Assembly: GCF_015714725.1 (NCBI RefSeq)
Contig: NZ_WBKM01000356.1
Location: 1-64,000 of the forward strand
Source of the DNA: Nostoc sp. WHI
GTDB lineage: Bacteria > Cyanobacteriota > Cyanobacteriia > Cyanobacteriales > Nostocaceae
Length of the DNA stretch: 64,000 bases
Direction: 5' to 3'
Under the pieces are notes generated by a model. That model did no database searches. It saw only the letters and a list, made by a program, of their open reading frames with translations, and was not told the DNA's origin. Shown piece after piece: positions 34,550 through 43,937 of the stretch (positions are counted from its first letter, which is position 1; every line of letters begins with the position of its first letter). A program made the translations under genes and the position numbers.

Positions 34550-35133
34550 ATTTGCACCCCTAACGCTTGAAAAAGAGCAACTTCGGAGAGTTTTTGGCGA
34601 GTTTTAATCGCTGATAATGTAACCTTTTTTGCCTGCTCAACAGACAGAAAAAGTTGAGCTATCTGATTCTGAGTCTGCAAATCAGGTAACGGGATTTCTA
34701 AATTGCGAAGGTCGGCAACCCTGATAGCAGGTAGAGTAGTGGTAGATTGCCTTTCTCTAAAAGATGGCAACCGTTCAAAATATTCTGACCGCAGCAGCAC
34801 AGTTAAGTACAAAGGGTTAACTTGGTGAGATTTTGAGCGGAAGAAGACTGTGTTTTGGTTACACATACTTCCTTGCACAGGCATACTAACCACTGAGGAT
34901 TTAAGGAGTGTACCTCGAATCGCTATAACTACATCGTTTTCGAGTAGCTGATACCGTTGAAGGTCAGGTATAGCAAGTTGAACTTGATTATGGACATTTT
35001 CTACATATAGATATTCAAGATCGCTAACGCTAACGACACGATAAGTCTCTCCTTGATTGCTTACATAGCGACTAGGGATGATTCCTTGAGAAATTTGACC
35101 CAGTTCTTTGAGTGGAATGGATTGAGATGCCAT
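34546..35133 (-). CDS. hsdS: Half-size HsdS specificity subunit
   Basis: A 195-residue protein with a single target-recognition domain followed by one conserved helix (PLPDLQTQNQIAQLFLSVEQAKKVTLSAIKTRQKLSEVALFQAL). Full HsdS has two such units, so this one would dimerise and read a palindromic split site. It precedes hsdM with a 4-bp overlap (ATGA); S before M is less common than M before S. Confidence 0.85.
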   Translation of the reverse strand: MASQSIPLKELGQISQGIIPSRYVSNQGETYRVVSVSDLEYLYVENVHNQVQLAIPDLQRYQLLENDVVIAIRGTLLKSSVVSMPVQGSMCNQNTVFFRSKSHQVNPLYLTVLLRSEYFERLPSFRERQSTTTLPAIRVADLRNLEIPLPDLQTQNQIAQLFLSVEQAKKVTLSAIKTRQKLSEVALFQALGVQI

Positions 35134-35186
35134 AGCCTAAAGCACAAAAAAATTAGATATTCACACTATACAAAGGCGTGATATAA

Positions 35187-35199
35187 GCTATATTATAGC
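35187..35199. promoter_or_regulatory. Palindrome between hsdS and a small gene
   Basis: GCTATA-T-TATAGC, a perfect 13-bp palindrome in the 100-bp divergent gap. It could be an operator for either gene; no controller gene was seen. Confidence 0.3.
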
Positions 35200-35233
35200 A
35201 AGTTGCGCTATATCCTAAAGATGGAGTCATCCC

Positions 35234-35464
35234 ATGTTACCGAAAAAACCTTTGCTCAAAAGATATAAATCCTCAAACAACCAGGACTATTGGACGTATC
35301 GCATGGCTGTCGTCACCTTAGCAATAACCGTTATAGGTTGTGTTGCTGGTGCAGTAGTGCTTCAAATCTGTGGAAAATCTACTCCAGATTTACTCACGAC
35401 GTTAGCGCCCTGCGCGATTGCTGCTTTGGCTGGAATCGTCACACCCTCTGCGCCGAATCCTTAG
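35234..35464 (+). CDS. Small membrane protein of unknown function
   Basis: A 76-residue protein: basic N-terminus (KKPLLKRYKSSNNQD), then two hydrophobic segments (about residues 23-45 and 55-70). No family recognised. Transcribed away from hsdSM and followed by a good terminator, so it is probably expressed. A frame in +2 over the same DNA looks like a shadow. Confidence 0.5.
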   Translation: MLPKKPLLKRYKSSNNQDYWTYRMAVVTLAITVIGCVAGAVVLQICGKSTPDLLTTLAPCAIAALAGIVTPSAPNP

Positions 35465-35517
35465 CAGGAAGTTCCTAGCTGGAAAGATTCGCGTAATTAG
35501 CAAATTGTCAGACGATA

Positions 35518-35560
35518 AAATAACCCTGATTCTGGTGATTGCCAGAGTCAGGGCTATTGA
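35518..35560 (+). terminator. Intrinsic terminator
   Basis: AATAaCCCTGAtTCTGG pairs with CCAGAGTCAGGGcTATT around TGATTG, followed by a T-rich stretch, 55 bp after the small membrane-protein gene. Confidence 0.8.
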
Positions 35561-35742
35561 ATTTGATTTTTGAGCAGTGTAAATGTTTCAAGCTGTTTTA
35601 ATTATACGAGTTGCATCAAAATCTAATAAAGCTTTACCATTTAAAAACTGCACATAATTGATTGATATAAGGTAGAGTTGCTGTAACTGCTAAGACAGAT
35701 GTACGCCCATCCCGATGTAATTGTTTTAATCCCCAATTAAAC

Positions 35743-38688
35743 TTACTTCGTCTCCATCCAATTTTCACCTACACGCGCATCTACCAGCAACGGCACACTC
35801 AACTGGACTGCGTTTTCCATCACCGACTTAATTTGTGGTTGTAATTCTTCCCACTCCTGATGGGGAATTTCAAACACTAATTCATCGTGAACTTGCAACA
35901 ACAAACGCGCCTGATAGTTCTTCAAAACCTCATGTAGTCTTACCATTGCAATTTTGATAATATCAGCGTTGGAACCTTGAATTGGTGCATTAGCGGCGGA
36001 GCGTAGTAAACCCGCATCAAAAGGGCCTAAATTCTTTAATTTACTCAGATCAATATCTTCTGGATTACTGCCTTTTAATTTGCGTAAACTGTTATTAGTA
36101 AAGTCAAAATAACGACGACGACCGAGAATAGTTTCTACATAACCTTGAGATATTGCTTCTTTTTTCACTCGCTCCAAATATGCAAATACTTTCGGATATC
36201 GTTCATTAAACCGCTTAATGAACTCGTTGGCAATAGTCTTATCTATCCCGGTTGAGCGCGAAAACCTTAGAGAACCCATTCCATATATCACGCCAAAATT
36301 GATAGTTTTTGCTAACCTTCGTTCATCTGATGTCACATCTTCTTTTTCAAATACTAACCGCGCGGTAACAGTGTGAACATCTTCATTTTGCTGATATGCT
36401 TGCACTAATATCGGCTCTTGACTCAAATGAGCCAAAATCCGCAATTCAATTTGTGAGTAATCAGCAGCTACCATTAACCAACCAGGTTCGGGTAAAAACG
36501 CCTTCCGAATCTGGCGACTAAAAGCTGTGCCAATTGGAATATTTTGCAAATTCGGATTAGAAGAAGATAAACGTCCAGTATCTGTAACAGTCTGATTGAA
36601 ATCTGTATGCACCCGTTGGGTATCTGGGCGTACTAGTTTTGGTATAGCTTTGACGTATGTAGAGTAAAGCTTATGTAGAGTCCGGTACTCTAATAGCGCA
36701 TCGACAAAAGGGTGATCTCCTTGTAAATTTTCTAGCGTCGCCGCATCAGTAGAATAAAAGCCTGTAGGAGTTTTACGAGACTTTTTACTGTCTAAATTTA
36801 GCTTGTTAAACAGTATTTCACTTAACTGCTTAGGTGAGTTCAAGTTGAAGGTTTCACCAGGAACAGCAGCATAGGCTTTTTGTTCAATTCCTGCCAAATT
36901 TTTTTCTAATTCTTCGGAAAGTTCTTTAAGGTAAGGAATGTCAATGCGAACACCTGTGTATTCCATTTCGGCTAAAACTGCTTCTAGTGGCTGTTCTATT
37001 TCCACAAATAGTTTAGACAAAGCTGGAAATTGCTCCAGTTCCTCACGCAGTTTCGACACTAAACCAAAGGTAGAATAAGCATCCATCCCGCAGTAATCTG
37101 CGACAGAGGGAATATCTATATCAGCAATGGTTTTACCTGTAGGAACTAAATCTAAGTAACTTTTAGCCGTCAATCCCAAATATTTATTCGCCAAATCCAT
37201 CAAATTATGGCTAGAATCAGCTCTTAGAATGTAACTTGCCAGCATAGGATCAAATACCACTCCCGCCAAGTTAATTCCTTGACACCTGAGAACTAAGCGG
37301 TCAAATTTGGCATTTTGTAGAGCTTTAGGATAATCAGCACTTTCGAGAATTGGGCGTAATGCTTCTAGCACCAAATCTTTATTCAAATTTTCCCCAGTTT
37401 TATGTCCTACAGGAATATAGGCCACCTCATCTGGTTTTATTCCCCAACAGCAACCAATTCCTACTAACTCAGCGTCTCTTGGTTCTAAATCGGTGGTTTC
37501 AGTATCCCAAGCAACGGGTGTTTCTGCATTAGTAAATTTTTGCAAAAGTTCTACTAACTCAGTTAATTTTGCTTCGGTATCGATGATAAGTGGCGTAATT
37601 GGAGAAGTAGATTGTAGTGGAATTGCGGCTGTATCACTAGCACTGAAAAACCACAAATCATTATCTTCATCAGCGCCAAATTCTGAGTTAGTAGAGTTGG
37701 GATTAATTGCGTCTGTTTTAGCTGGTGGATTTTCTGCAACTTTTCCACCAAAACGTTGCTGGAGGTCGTTAATTTTGTCTAAAAATTTATTTAATTCTAA
37801 TTTTTCTAAAATTGGTGCAAGAATACTGGCATCAAATCCGGTTAATTCACAATCTTCTAAATTAATTTCTATAGGAACATTAAGAACTATATTTGCTAAA
37901 TAGCGGGACTTTTCGGCATCTTCTTTACCCACTGTCAGTTTTTTCTGATTTGCTCCTTTAATTTCATCTAACGCAGCATAAATATGGTCAAGGGAACCAT
38001 AGGTATTTAGCAGCTGCACTGCTGTCTTTTCGCCAATTCCCTTGACCCCAGGAATATTATCAGATTTATCACCACAAAGAGCTTTAAAATCAACAATTTG
38101 TGAAGGTAAAACGCCCATCTTCTCTTTGACTTGTTCTGCTTCAAATTCCGCGATGCTATTTGTAGAGCGTTTTAGGGCATCTGGACTAAAATACAGGACA
38201 GTAATTTCCTTGTCAGGATCGATTAGTTGAAATAAATCGCGATCGCCTGTGAGAATCTTCACCCTATACCCAGCAGCAGTTACTCGCTGTGCTAAGGTTC
38301 CCAAAACATCATCTGCCTCGTAACCAGGAGCAGTGAAAATTGGTAGATTGAAGCCATTGAGCAACTCATGGAGATTTGCTAAGTCGGGAATAAAGTCTTC
38401 TGGCGTTTCTTTGCGATCGGCTTTATAAGTCTCGTCAGCTTCGTGGCGAAAAGTTGCCTCACCCAAATCAAAAGCGATCGCCATTGCTTGGGGCTGTTGT
38501 GTTGCCATTACCTCCAGCAGGCACTTAACAAAACCAAAACATATACTCGTAGGAATCCCCGTTTTGGTATGCAGTCCTCCATCTCGCCCTTTGGCGAAAG
38601 CAAAGTATGAACGATAAGCGAGGGAGTGTCCATCTACGAGGATGAACATGGGACGTGTTGCGGTTACAGAAGTCAAAGTTTCAGACAT
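35743..38688 (-). CDS. polA: DNA polymerase I
   Basis: A 981-residue family A polymerase. N-terminal 5'-3' exonuclease (residues 14 to about 300, LVDGHSLAYRSYFAF, CGDKSDNIPGVKGIGEKTA), 3'-5' exonuclease with intact DTET motif (VAWDTETTDLEP), and the polymerase with motif A DYSQIELRILAHLS, motif B RLAKTINFGVIYGMG and motif C QVHDELVFE. It fills gaps and removes RNA primers. A linker at about 310-370 is acidic and variable. ATG 38688 gives the standard length; Met14 is an alternative. Confidence 0.97.
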   Translation of the reverse strand: MSETLTSVTATRPMFILVDGHSLAYRSYFAFAKGRDGGLHTKTGIPTSICFGFVKCLLEVMATQQPQAMAIAFDLGEATFRHEADETYKADRKETPEDFIPDLANLHELLNGFNLPIFTAPGYEADDVLGTLAQRVTAAGYRVKILTGDRDLFQLIDPDKEITVLYFSPDALKRSTNSIAEFEAEQVKEKMGVLPSQIVDFKALCGDKSDNIPGVKGIGEKTAVQLLNTYGSLDHIYAALDEIKGANQKKLTVGKEDAEKSRYLANIVLNVPIEINLEDCELTGFDASILAPILEKLELNKFLDKINDLQQRFGGKVAENPPAKTDAINPNSTNSEFGADEDNDLWFFSASDTAAIPLQSTSPITPLIIDTEAKLTELVELLQKFTNAETPVAWDTETTDLEPRDAELVGIGCCWGIKPDEVAYIPVGHKTGENLNKDLVLEALRPILESADYPKALQNAKFDRLVLRCQGINLAGVVFDPMLASYILRADSSHNLMDLANKYLGLTAKSYLDLVPTGKTIADIDIPSVADYCGMDAYSTFGLVSKLREELEQFPALSKLFVEIEQPLEAVLAEMEYTGVRIDIPYLKELSEELEKNLAGIEQKAYAAVPGETFNLNSPKQLSEILFNKLNLDSKKSRKTPTGFYSTDAATLENLQGDHPFVDALLEYRTLHKLYSTYVKAIPKLVRPDTQRVHTDFNQTVTDTGRLSSSNPNLQNIPIGTAFSRQIRKAFLPEPGWLMVAADYSQIELRILAHLSQEPILVQAYQQNEDVHTVTARLVFEKEDVTSDERRLAKTINFGVIYGMGSLRFSRSTGIDKTIANEFIKRFNERYPKVFAYLERVKKEAISQGYVETILGRRRYFDFTNNSLRKLKGSNPEDIDLSKLKNLGPFDAGLLRSAANAPIQGSNADIIKIAMVRLHEVLKNYQARLLLQVHDELVFEIPHQEWEELQPQIKSVMENAVQLSVPLLVDARVGENWMETK

Positions 38689-39216
38689 AGCCCTATTTTA
38701 GCTAGAAGCTTTGTTACATAGTTAGCAATTTCAGATTGGTTTGGGCGACAATAGGGCAGTTTTTGCGTACCAGTCGCTTATGCCTATAATTTTATACAAA
38801 ACAATATCTACGCATTTGCAGCTTTAGTACGGAAGCCCAGTAGAACCAATTTTTAGGAGGGATTAGTATTTGAGTATAGATAAACACAGTAACCAAATCC
38901 CCGACTTCTGGCGAGAAGTCAGGGATCTATCTCCTGAGCGTTTTATGTTTAATTAGGTTGACCTATTTACTAGAGTTCAATTCTCAAGAACTAACAAAAA
39001 CTAGCTTAATATTTCGACATATAACTCCCACTATCAAAGCCTCTTTGCTTAACAAAACTTTATATATGTCGATAAAAAGGTCTATTTATCAAAGTAATTC
39101 AACATCAAAACTTTATACAAGTTTACGTGTATTTATCAAGCCCATAAGCAAAATTTTAGAGTTAAAAATAAGCTAGTAACCCCGTGATAATTCGGTTAAA
39201 AAAAACATCTTTGATC
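38689..39216. other. Intergenic region containing a hairpin repeat
   Basis: Carries the polA promoter (leftward), the repeat at 38897-38963 and an AT-rich tract. A 72-codon frame here is low-complexity and was not called. Confidence 0.4.
38897..38963. repeat. Hairpin repeat, copy 1 (copy 2 at 40761-40832)
   Basis: CCCCGACTTCT...AGAAGTCAGGG hairpin followed by ATCTATCTCCTGAG and ATGTTTAATTAGGTTG. The same order and most bases recur at 40769-40832. Confidence 0.75.
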
Positions 39217-39924
39217 ATGACAACAAAACTATTTAATACTCTGGCTGCTGCTACCACTTTGGTAGGGATTGTTGTAACATCTGGAGCAGCTAATGCAGCT
39301 TCTCTCTCGTACACTAGTTTCATTGATTACGAGCTTACAGATATCATTGATACACCTCTGAGCATCCAAAAATTTAACTCGTCTCTAGGCACGCTCAAGG
39401 GTGTAACGATCGGATTTACTGGCGATCTACTTGGAAATGCAGGCTTTGAAAACAGGAGTAAATCTTCGACTAATGTGACAGTAACGCTTGCCAGTGAACT
39501 CAGCTTAAAACTAAATAATCAGTTTCTGTTTGGGCTTAATCCAGAAGATAGCTTCACCTACCCAGTTCCTAGATATGACGGCATAACTGATTATAGTGGC
39601 GCATCTGGCAAGACTCTTTCTAACTTAACTGCCACACAATCTAATACCCAGTCTTTCACTAATGCCCAATTCTTGCAGTCTTTCATTGGTAATGGCAACG
39701 TAGACTTTTTGTTCTCAGCTTCAGCCAAGTCATTAGTCACAGGATCAGGCAACATGAGTTCCTATTTTGATACACTTGCCAAAGCAAATATCAAAGTAAC
39801 TTATGACTACGATGAGATGACATCAATACCTGAACCCTCTACCACACTTGGAGTCGGTTTAATTGCTGGGCTTTTTCTGTTGTCCCAACGCAAAAAAAGC
39901 TGGAGCAAGGTATCCAATTCATAG
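39217..39924 (+). CDS. PEP-CTERM sorting-domain protein
   Basis: A 235-residue secreted protein. Signal peptide MTTKLFNTLAAATTLVGIVV..., cleavage near NAASLS; beta-rich body; C-terminal SIPEPSTTLGVGLIAGLFLLSQRKK, the PEP motif plus membrane helix plus basic residues recognised by exosortase. The body resembles cyanobacterial choice-of-anchor proteins with unknown ligands. The frame opens upstream at 39184, but the signal peptide places the start at 39217. It ends in a clear terminator. Confidence 0.88.
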   Translation: MTTKLFNTLAAATTLVGIVVTSGAANAASLSYTSFIDYELTDIIDTPLSIQKFNSSLGTLKGVTIGFTGDLLGNAGFENRSKSSTNVTVTLASELSLKLNNQFLFGLNPEDSFTYPVPRYDGITDYSGASGKTLSNLTATQSNTQSFTNAQFLQSFIGNGNVDFLFSASAKSLVTGSGNMSSYFDTLAKANIKVTYDYDEMTSIPEPSTTLGVGLIAGLFLLSQRKKSWSKVSNS

Positions 39925-39990
39925 ACTTTTTTAAATAGGTAGGTTTTTCCCATCCTATCTATGATCTAGGCTATTTAATTTAAATAGAAA

Positions 39991-40021
39991 TGCCCGATTT
40001 TTTCGAGAATCGGGTTTTTTA
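39991..40021 (+). terminator. Intrinsic terminator
   Basis: CCCGATT-N8-AATCGGG followed directly by six T, about 70 bp after the PEP-CTERM gene. Confidence 0.88.
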
Positions 40022-40035
40022 TTACGACTATTAGC

Positions 40036-40137
40036 CAATACGCTTGGGTTAAGGGCTACTGGTACAAAATTTTGGGTTTTTGAGACGCGATAAATCGCCG
40101 TCTCTACAAATGTTTTGGTCTTATCTGAACTGTATTG
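40036..40137. mobile_element. Family B short element, 102 bp, perfect 10-bp target duplication
   Basis: Begins CAATACGCTTGGGTTAAG and ends CTTATCTGAACTGTATTG; GACTATTAGC is repeated exactly at 40026-40035 and 40138-40147. It lies just after a terminator. Confidence 0.92.
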
Positions 40138-40239
40138 GACTATTAGCTAGAATTTTTAACAATATCTAAAAAACATTATTTTTGGTAATCACCGTAAATA
40201 TTATTAATAAGACGTAGCAGGCAATAGTTCCTAGGCTTT

Positions 40240-40575
40240 TTAACCCACAGCAAATCCAGTGTATTGCCTTACCAACGGTTCATGAAATGCCAAAACAATA
40301 TCTTCCTTTGGGACTCCTAATTTTACTAAATCATTGGCAATACCAATCTCAGTCCCATCATATTGTATCCAAATCTTCCCATCTTTGATATCAAGATGCA
40401 AAACACAGCCATATTGCCGTCGTCGATTCTTCCAGCCTACGTATACTAATTGATAGTGATCGTGAATAATATCAAAAATGACTTGTTTTTCTATTTCACT
40501 TTTTGACGAACCTCGACTAGCATAAGCGGCTAATAATTGTTGAATATAACCTTGATATTGCTCTAATTTTTCCAT
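40240..40575 (-). CDS. xisI: XisI-family protein
   Basis: A 111-residue protein of the XisI family, named for a factor needed to excise the fdxN element in Anabaena heterocysts. YQGYIQQLLAAYASRG, FDIIHDHYQLVYVGW, HLDIKDGKIWIQYDGTEIGIANDL and PKEDIVLAFHEP are diagnostic. Family members usually form a xisH-xisI pair. Here only the last 25 codons of xisH remain upstream, so this xisI is an orphan. Confidence 0.93.
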   Translation of the reverse strand: MEKLEQYQGYIQQLLAAYASRGSSKSEIEKQVIFDIIHDHYQLVYVGWKNRRRQYGCVLHLDIKDGKIWIQYDGTEIGIANDLVKLGVPKEDIVLAFHEPLVRQYTGFAVG

Positions 40576-40639
40576 TCTACAATCACCTCATTCACAGGAT
40601 CGTAAACGATTAGCTTTAGTTGAGAGCGTTGAATAACAT
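40563..40639 (-). pseudogene. xisH: xisH, 3' remnant
   Basis: The minus strand reads NVIQRSQLKLIVYDPVNE followed by VIVEWKN and a stop that overlaps the xisI start. This is the typical XisH C-terminus and gene arrangement. Upstream the frame runs into the family A element at 40640-40732, and no XisH sequence resumes beyond it. Confidence 0.8.
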
Positions 40640-40732
40640 TAGGACTTACGCAAAATGAGACGCTGTAGGGGCAATTCATGAATTGCCCCTACCTAAAAAT
40701 CACGGTTTCGGCTATTGTTTGCGTAAGTCCTG
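40640..40732. mobile_element. Family A short element, 93 bp, TSD AACAT
   Basis: TAGGACTTACGC...GCGTAAGTCCTG ends, central GGGGCAATTC-ATGAATTGCCCC palindrome; AACAT is repeated at 40635-40639 and 40733-40737. It abuts the xisH stub. Confidence 0.88.
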
Positions 40733-40760
40733 AACATATAAATATTGGGTATAAATAAAA

Positions 40761-40832
40761 ATACTCAGATACCCGACTTATTTGAGAAGTTGGGTATCTA
40801 TCTCCTGAGTATTTATGTTTAATTAGGTTGCC
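40761..40832. repeat. Hairpin repeat, copy 2
   Basis: ATACTCAGATACCCGACTT...AGAAGTTGGGTATC...CTGAGTAT: two nested complementary arms, then ATGTTTAATTAGGTTG. It matches 38897-38963, and compensating changes keep the stem. It lies just past the ispH stop. Confidence 0.75.
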
Positions 40833-40847
40833 ATACATCCCTAAAAT

Positions 40848-42056
40848 TTAAACCAGCGCTGCTGTTGCTTTCATTGCAAAAATCTTCTGAATCACATCTT
40901 CCACCACCTTATCTGGTGTGGAAGCGCCAGAAGTAATTCCCACAACAATTTCTCCATCTGATAACCAGTTTTCTGTGGTTATTAACTGGCCATTCAATTG
41001 CCGATGTTCAATAGAATTACCTGATTTAATTCGTTCAACAGTATCAATGTGATAGGAAGGAATTTTCTGCTCAAAAGCAATTTGTTGTAATTGTGTGGTA
41101 TTCGATGAATTAAACCCACCAATTACTACCATCAAATCTAAATTATGCTGCACTAACTCCAACATGGCATCTTGCCGTTCTTGGGTGGCATCACAGATAG
41201 TATTGAAGCTTTGGAAATGCTGATTTAATTCGGTGGGGCCATACTTCTGCAACATGGTATGCTCAAAAACCTTGCCAAGTTGCTCAGTTTCGCCTTTAAG
41301 CATTGTAGTTTGGTTTGCAATGCCAACTCTTTCTAAATCTTGATCGGGGTCAAATCCTGCTGAACAAGCTTTAGCAAATTTTGTCAAAAATTCTTCACGA
41401 TTTCCACCATTGATAATATAGTCAGCAACATATTCTGCTTCTGGCAAATTCAACACGATTAAATACTTGCCAGCAAAGGAACTAGTAGCGACTGTTTCTT
41501 CATGCTTATATTTACCGTGAATAATTGAAGTATAATCAATTTTTTTGTGCTTTTCTACTGTGTTCCAAACTTTAGAAACCCAAGGACAAGTTGTATCAAC
41601 AATTTTGCAGCCTTTATCGTGAAGTATCTGCATTTCTTGAACGCTAGCGCCAAAAGCTGGTAATATAACTACATCACCAGTTTCAACAACAGAAAAGTCT
41701 TTTTGATTTCCTTCAACTGGGATAAATTCTACTTCCATCTCCTGCATTCGCTGATTTACAGAAGGGTTGTGAATAATCTCATTAGTAATCCAGATGTGTT
41801 CTGTGGGAAAGTGCTGACGGGTTTCATAGGCCATAGCTACAGCACGTTCTACACCCCAACAAAAGCCAAAAGCTTGTGCTAGTCGGATCGTCACATTACC
41901 CCGTTGCAGAGTGTAATTGCGATCGCGAATTTCCTGAATCAAGTTACTTTGATACTCAGATTGCAACTGGGTGGCAACTTCTGCTTGATGACCAAAGCCC
42001 TTACGATTGTAATTTTCTGAATGTTGGAGCGTCCGCTTAAAAGCTTTTGTATCCAT
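40848..42056 (-). CDS. ispH: 4-hydroxy-3-methylbut-2-enyl diphosphate reductase IspH
   Basis: The [4Fe-4S] enzyme that ends the MEP isoprenoid pathway, making IPP and DMAPP; 402 residues, the long cyanobacterial/plant form. Cluster cysteines lie in [21 protein letters not shown] and [32 protein letters not shown] closes the domain. The N-terminal extension of about 60 residues is normal for cyanobacteria. Confidence 0.96.
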   Translation of the reverse strand: MDTKAFKRTLQHSENYNRKGFGHQAEVATQLQSEYQSNLIQEIRDRNYTLQRGNVTIRLAQAFGFCWGVERAVAMAYETRQHFPTEHIWITNEIIHNPSVNQRMQEMEVEFIPVEGNQKDFSVVETGDVVILPAFGASVQEMQILHDKGCKIVDTTCPWVSKVWNTVEKHKKIDYTSIIHGKYKHEETVATSSFAGKYLIVLNLPEAEYVADYIINGGNREEFLTKFAKACSAGFDPDQDLERVGIANQTTMLKGETEQLGKVFEHTMLQKYGPTELNQHFQSFNTICDATQERQDAMLELVQHNLDLMVVIGGFNSSNTTQLQQIAFEQKIPSYHIDTVERIKSGNSIEHRQLNGQLITTENWLSDGEIVVGITSGASTPDKVVEDVIQKIFAMKATAALV

Positions 42057-42296
42057 TATATTTTTCTACTTAAACCACTATTTTTTATTGTCTCGCGTCA
42101 AGACGCGATTTATACAAAGCTTTATTCTAAAGATATTACTTCTTATTGTCCTTGGCGTTGCATAAATGCGGGATGAATTGAGATTGTTAGCAAAAGGTAA
42201 ATCTAGATTTTTTGCGCCTTTGCGCGGCAGTCGCTACAAACTCCTCCACCCCCGCAACGCGCTGCCTTGCCTTTGCGCGAAACAAAATTCATCCCA

Positions 42297-43175
42297 TTAA
42301 TCAGCAATGCCTTGTCCTTTAGCCTTTTTCCCCGAAGGACGTTGACGCTGGGGTTTTAATTCAATGTCGCTATAAATCTGCAATGCAGAACGCCAAACTA
42401 TATAGCCTTCCCGACTTAAGTGTAAGCCATCAGTAGTAAATTCCCGGCGGAGATTACCTTGCGTGTTGGTAAAGAGGGGATATAAATCGAGAAATTTCAC
42501 ACCTTTTTTGGTAGATATATTTTGCAATTGCTGATTCAACTTGCGAATGCGACTATTGGCAATAGTCAACAGTTTCTCTCGTCCTTTCCAAGTTGCTTCC
42601 TTTGCCCCATGCGGCAAAATTGATTGGATAACAATTTGGGCTGTGGGATGCGTGTTTCGCAGGTAATTGATAATTTGCCGTTGATTATCTAAAATTACCC
42701 TGTCGCTCATTCCTCGAATTAAATCATTAATGCCAATCATCACAAAAATTACTTCTGGCTGGGTGCGGTCAAATATATTCAATCTTTTCAAGAGTCCATT
42801 GCTGGTTTCGCCAGAAATTCCTTGATTGAGCCAATTTTTACCTTCGGGTAATAACTCAGTGGGAAACCACAAACTCAGAGAATCTCCCGCCAAAATGGTT
42901 AAATGCGGAGGACGTTGGTCGGCAGCTACCTTGGCTTCTTGATTGAGGATGTCTATCCACTCCCGGTAAGTAAGTTGGTGACGGCGACCCAAGTCAGGTG
43001 TAGCAATTTGGCGATCGCTGTTCAGGTTGATTGGCTCTGAGGATGTTATTATTCCAAAAAAAGCGGCCACTCGCTGCTGTTGCCAAATTAGCAGGATGAC
43101 CGCCAACATTAGGATGCCGTTGGTTAACAGCGAGAAAAATGCCCAGATAGGAAAGGTTTTAAGAGATGTAGACAC
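42297..43175 (-). CDS. Membrane-anchored SGNH/GDSL hydrolase
   Basis: A 292-residue protein. One N-terminal membrane helix (residues 10-31), then an SGNH esterase domain: block I LAGDSLSLW (Ser99), block II Gly in GISGET, block III IGINDL (Asn150), block V DGLHLS with the Asp/His pair. Likely an extracytoplasmic esterase, possibly deacetylating wall or exopolysaccharide. A basic tail (PQRQRPSGKKAKGQG) follows the domain. Confidence 0.88.
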   Translation of the reverse strand: MSTSLKTFPIWAFFSLLTNGILMLAVILLIWQQQRVAAFFGIITSSEPINLNSDRQIATPDLGRRHQLTYREWIDILNQEAKVAADQRPPHLTILAGDSLSLWFPTELLPEGKNWLNQGISGETSNGLLKRLNIFDRTQPEVIFVMIGINDLIRGMSDRVILDNQRQIINYLRNTHPTAQIVIQSILPHGAKEATWKGREKLLTIANSRIRKLNQQLQNISTKKGVKFLDLYPLFTNTQGNLRREFTTDGLHLSREGYIVWRSALQIYSDIELKPQRQRPSGKKAKGQGIAD

Positions 43176-43236
43176 GACTAGCGAAATTTACCAATTATTT
43201 GAATCAGATTTTAACGCTAGCGATCGCAAATCAGCC

Positions 43237-43302
43237 CAATTTTGGATTTTGAATTTTGGATTGAAAAAAAATCTAAAATCTAAAATCTAAAATCCAAAAT
43301 TG
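43237..43302. repeat. Inverted WGATTTT-type repeat
   Basis: CAATTTTGGATTTT (43237-43250) and its complement (43289-43302) enclose tandem TCTAAAA units, forming a long hairpin. Related TTTGGATTTT tandem tracts lie near 11731, 51177 and 60752 (the last inside a coding region). Confidence 0.7.
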
Positions 43303-43318
43303 AATCACTCAGCACTCT

Positions 43319-43690
43319 TCACTGAGTAGGACGATCGCCAAACTCGGAATTATAACCTTCTTCACCGTGTTCGTTGATATCCAAACCTTGCAATTCGGCT
43401 TCTTCTTTGACTCGCAAACCGACTGTAGCATCGATAACTTTGAGAATAATCACTGTACCAACAGCTGCGATCGCATAGGCAATGGCAATTGCTATTAGTT
43501 CAACTCCCAATTCACCAAAGTTACCACGTAGCACACCGTCTTTACCTGCTGAGTTGACTTGAGTGGTAGCAAAGATTGCTGTTAAAATCGCACCCACTGT
43601 ACCCCCAACGCCATGCACAGGAAAGGTATCTAAAGCATCATCAATTTGCAGTTTGTGCTTGAAACTGATCGCATAGAAGCAAGCAAAGCA
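43319..43690 (-). pseudogene. Ammonium transporter, C-terminal fragment
   Basis: The frame reads CFYAISFKHKLQIDDALD, then TFPVHGVGGTVGAI, the last Amt helices and a cytoplasmic tail (LRVKEEAELQGLDINEHG) closely like that of the intact copy next door. Upstream of about 43690 it stops matching Amt and enters an inverted-repeat insert. Only about a quarter of the gene is left. Confidence 0.85.
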
Positions 43691-43796
43691 ATACTTCTCG
43701 GTTAAGGGGGAAGGGGAAAGAAAAAACCTTTAACCCTTACCCTTTACCCTTTTCTCAACCCGATTCCGAATTAAAAATGCTTAACCGAAAAGTATT
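43689..43796. mobile_element. Short inverted-repeat insert in the amt fragment
   Basis: AATACTTCTCGGTTAAG on the left and CTTAACCGAAAAGTATT on the right pair as 17-bp inverted repeats with one mismatch. The outer CAATAC...GGTTAAGGG resembles the left end of family B (CAATACGCTTGGGTTAAGGG). No target duplication found. It marks the break point of the amt fragment. Confidence 0.6.
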
Positions 43797-43824
43797 CCCT
43801 ACCGATGTATTTATGTCAGGTATT

Positions 43825-43874
43825 TATCCAAACGAAAAGTAGGAGGTATAAAACCCCTACTTTTCGTTTGGATA
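43825..43874. repeat. 19-bp stem hairpin
   Basis: TATCCAAACGAAAAGTAGG pairs perfectly with its complement across a 12-nt loop. It lies downstream of the intact amt gene on the minus strand; it could be a terminator or a mobile-element end. Confidence 0.7.
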
Positions 43875-43937
43875 GAGAATTTTACGGAATTAGGTCAATC
43901 GACTAATGGTGTTTTGATAGCTCAACATTAGAAAAAT

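Noticed and set aside
38958-39176. 72-codon rightward frame before the PEP-CTERM gene
   Set aside because: Its start lies in a dispersed hairpin repeat and the protein is Ser/Ile/Lys low-complexity with no motif.
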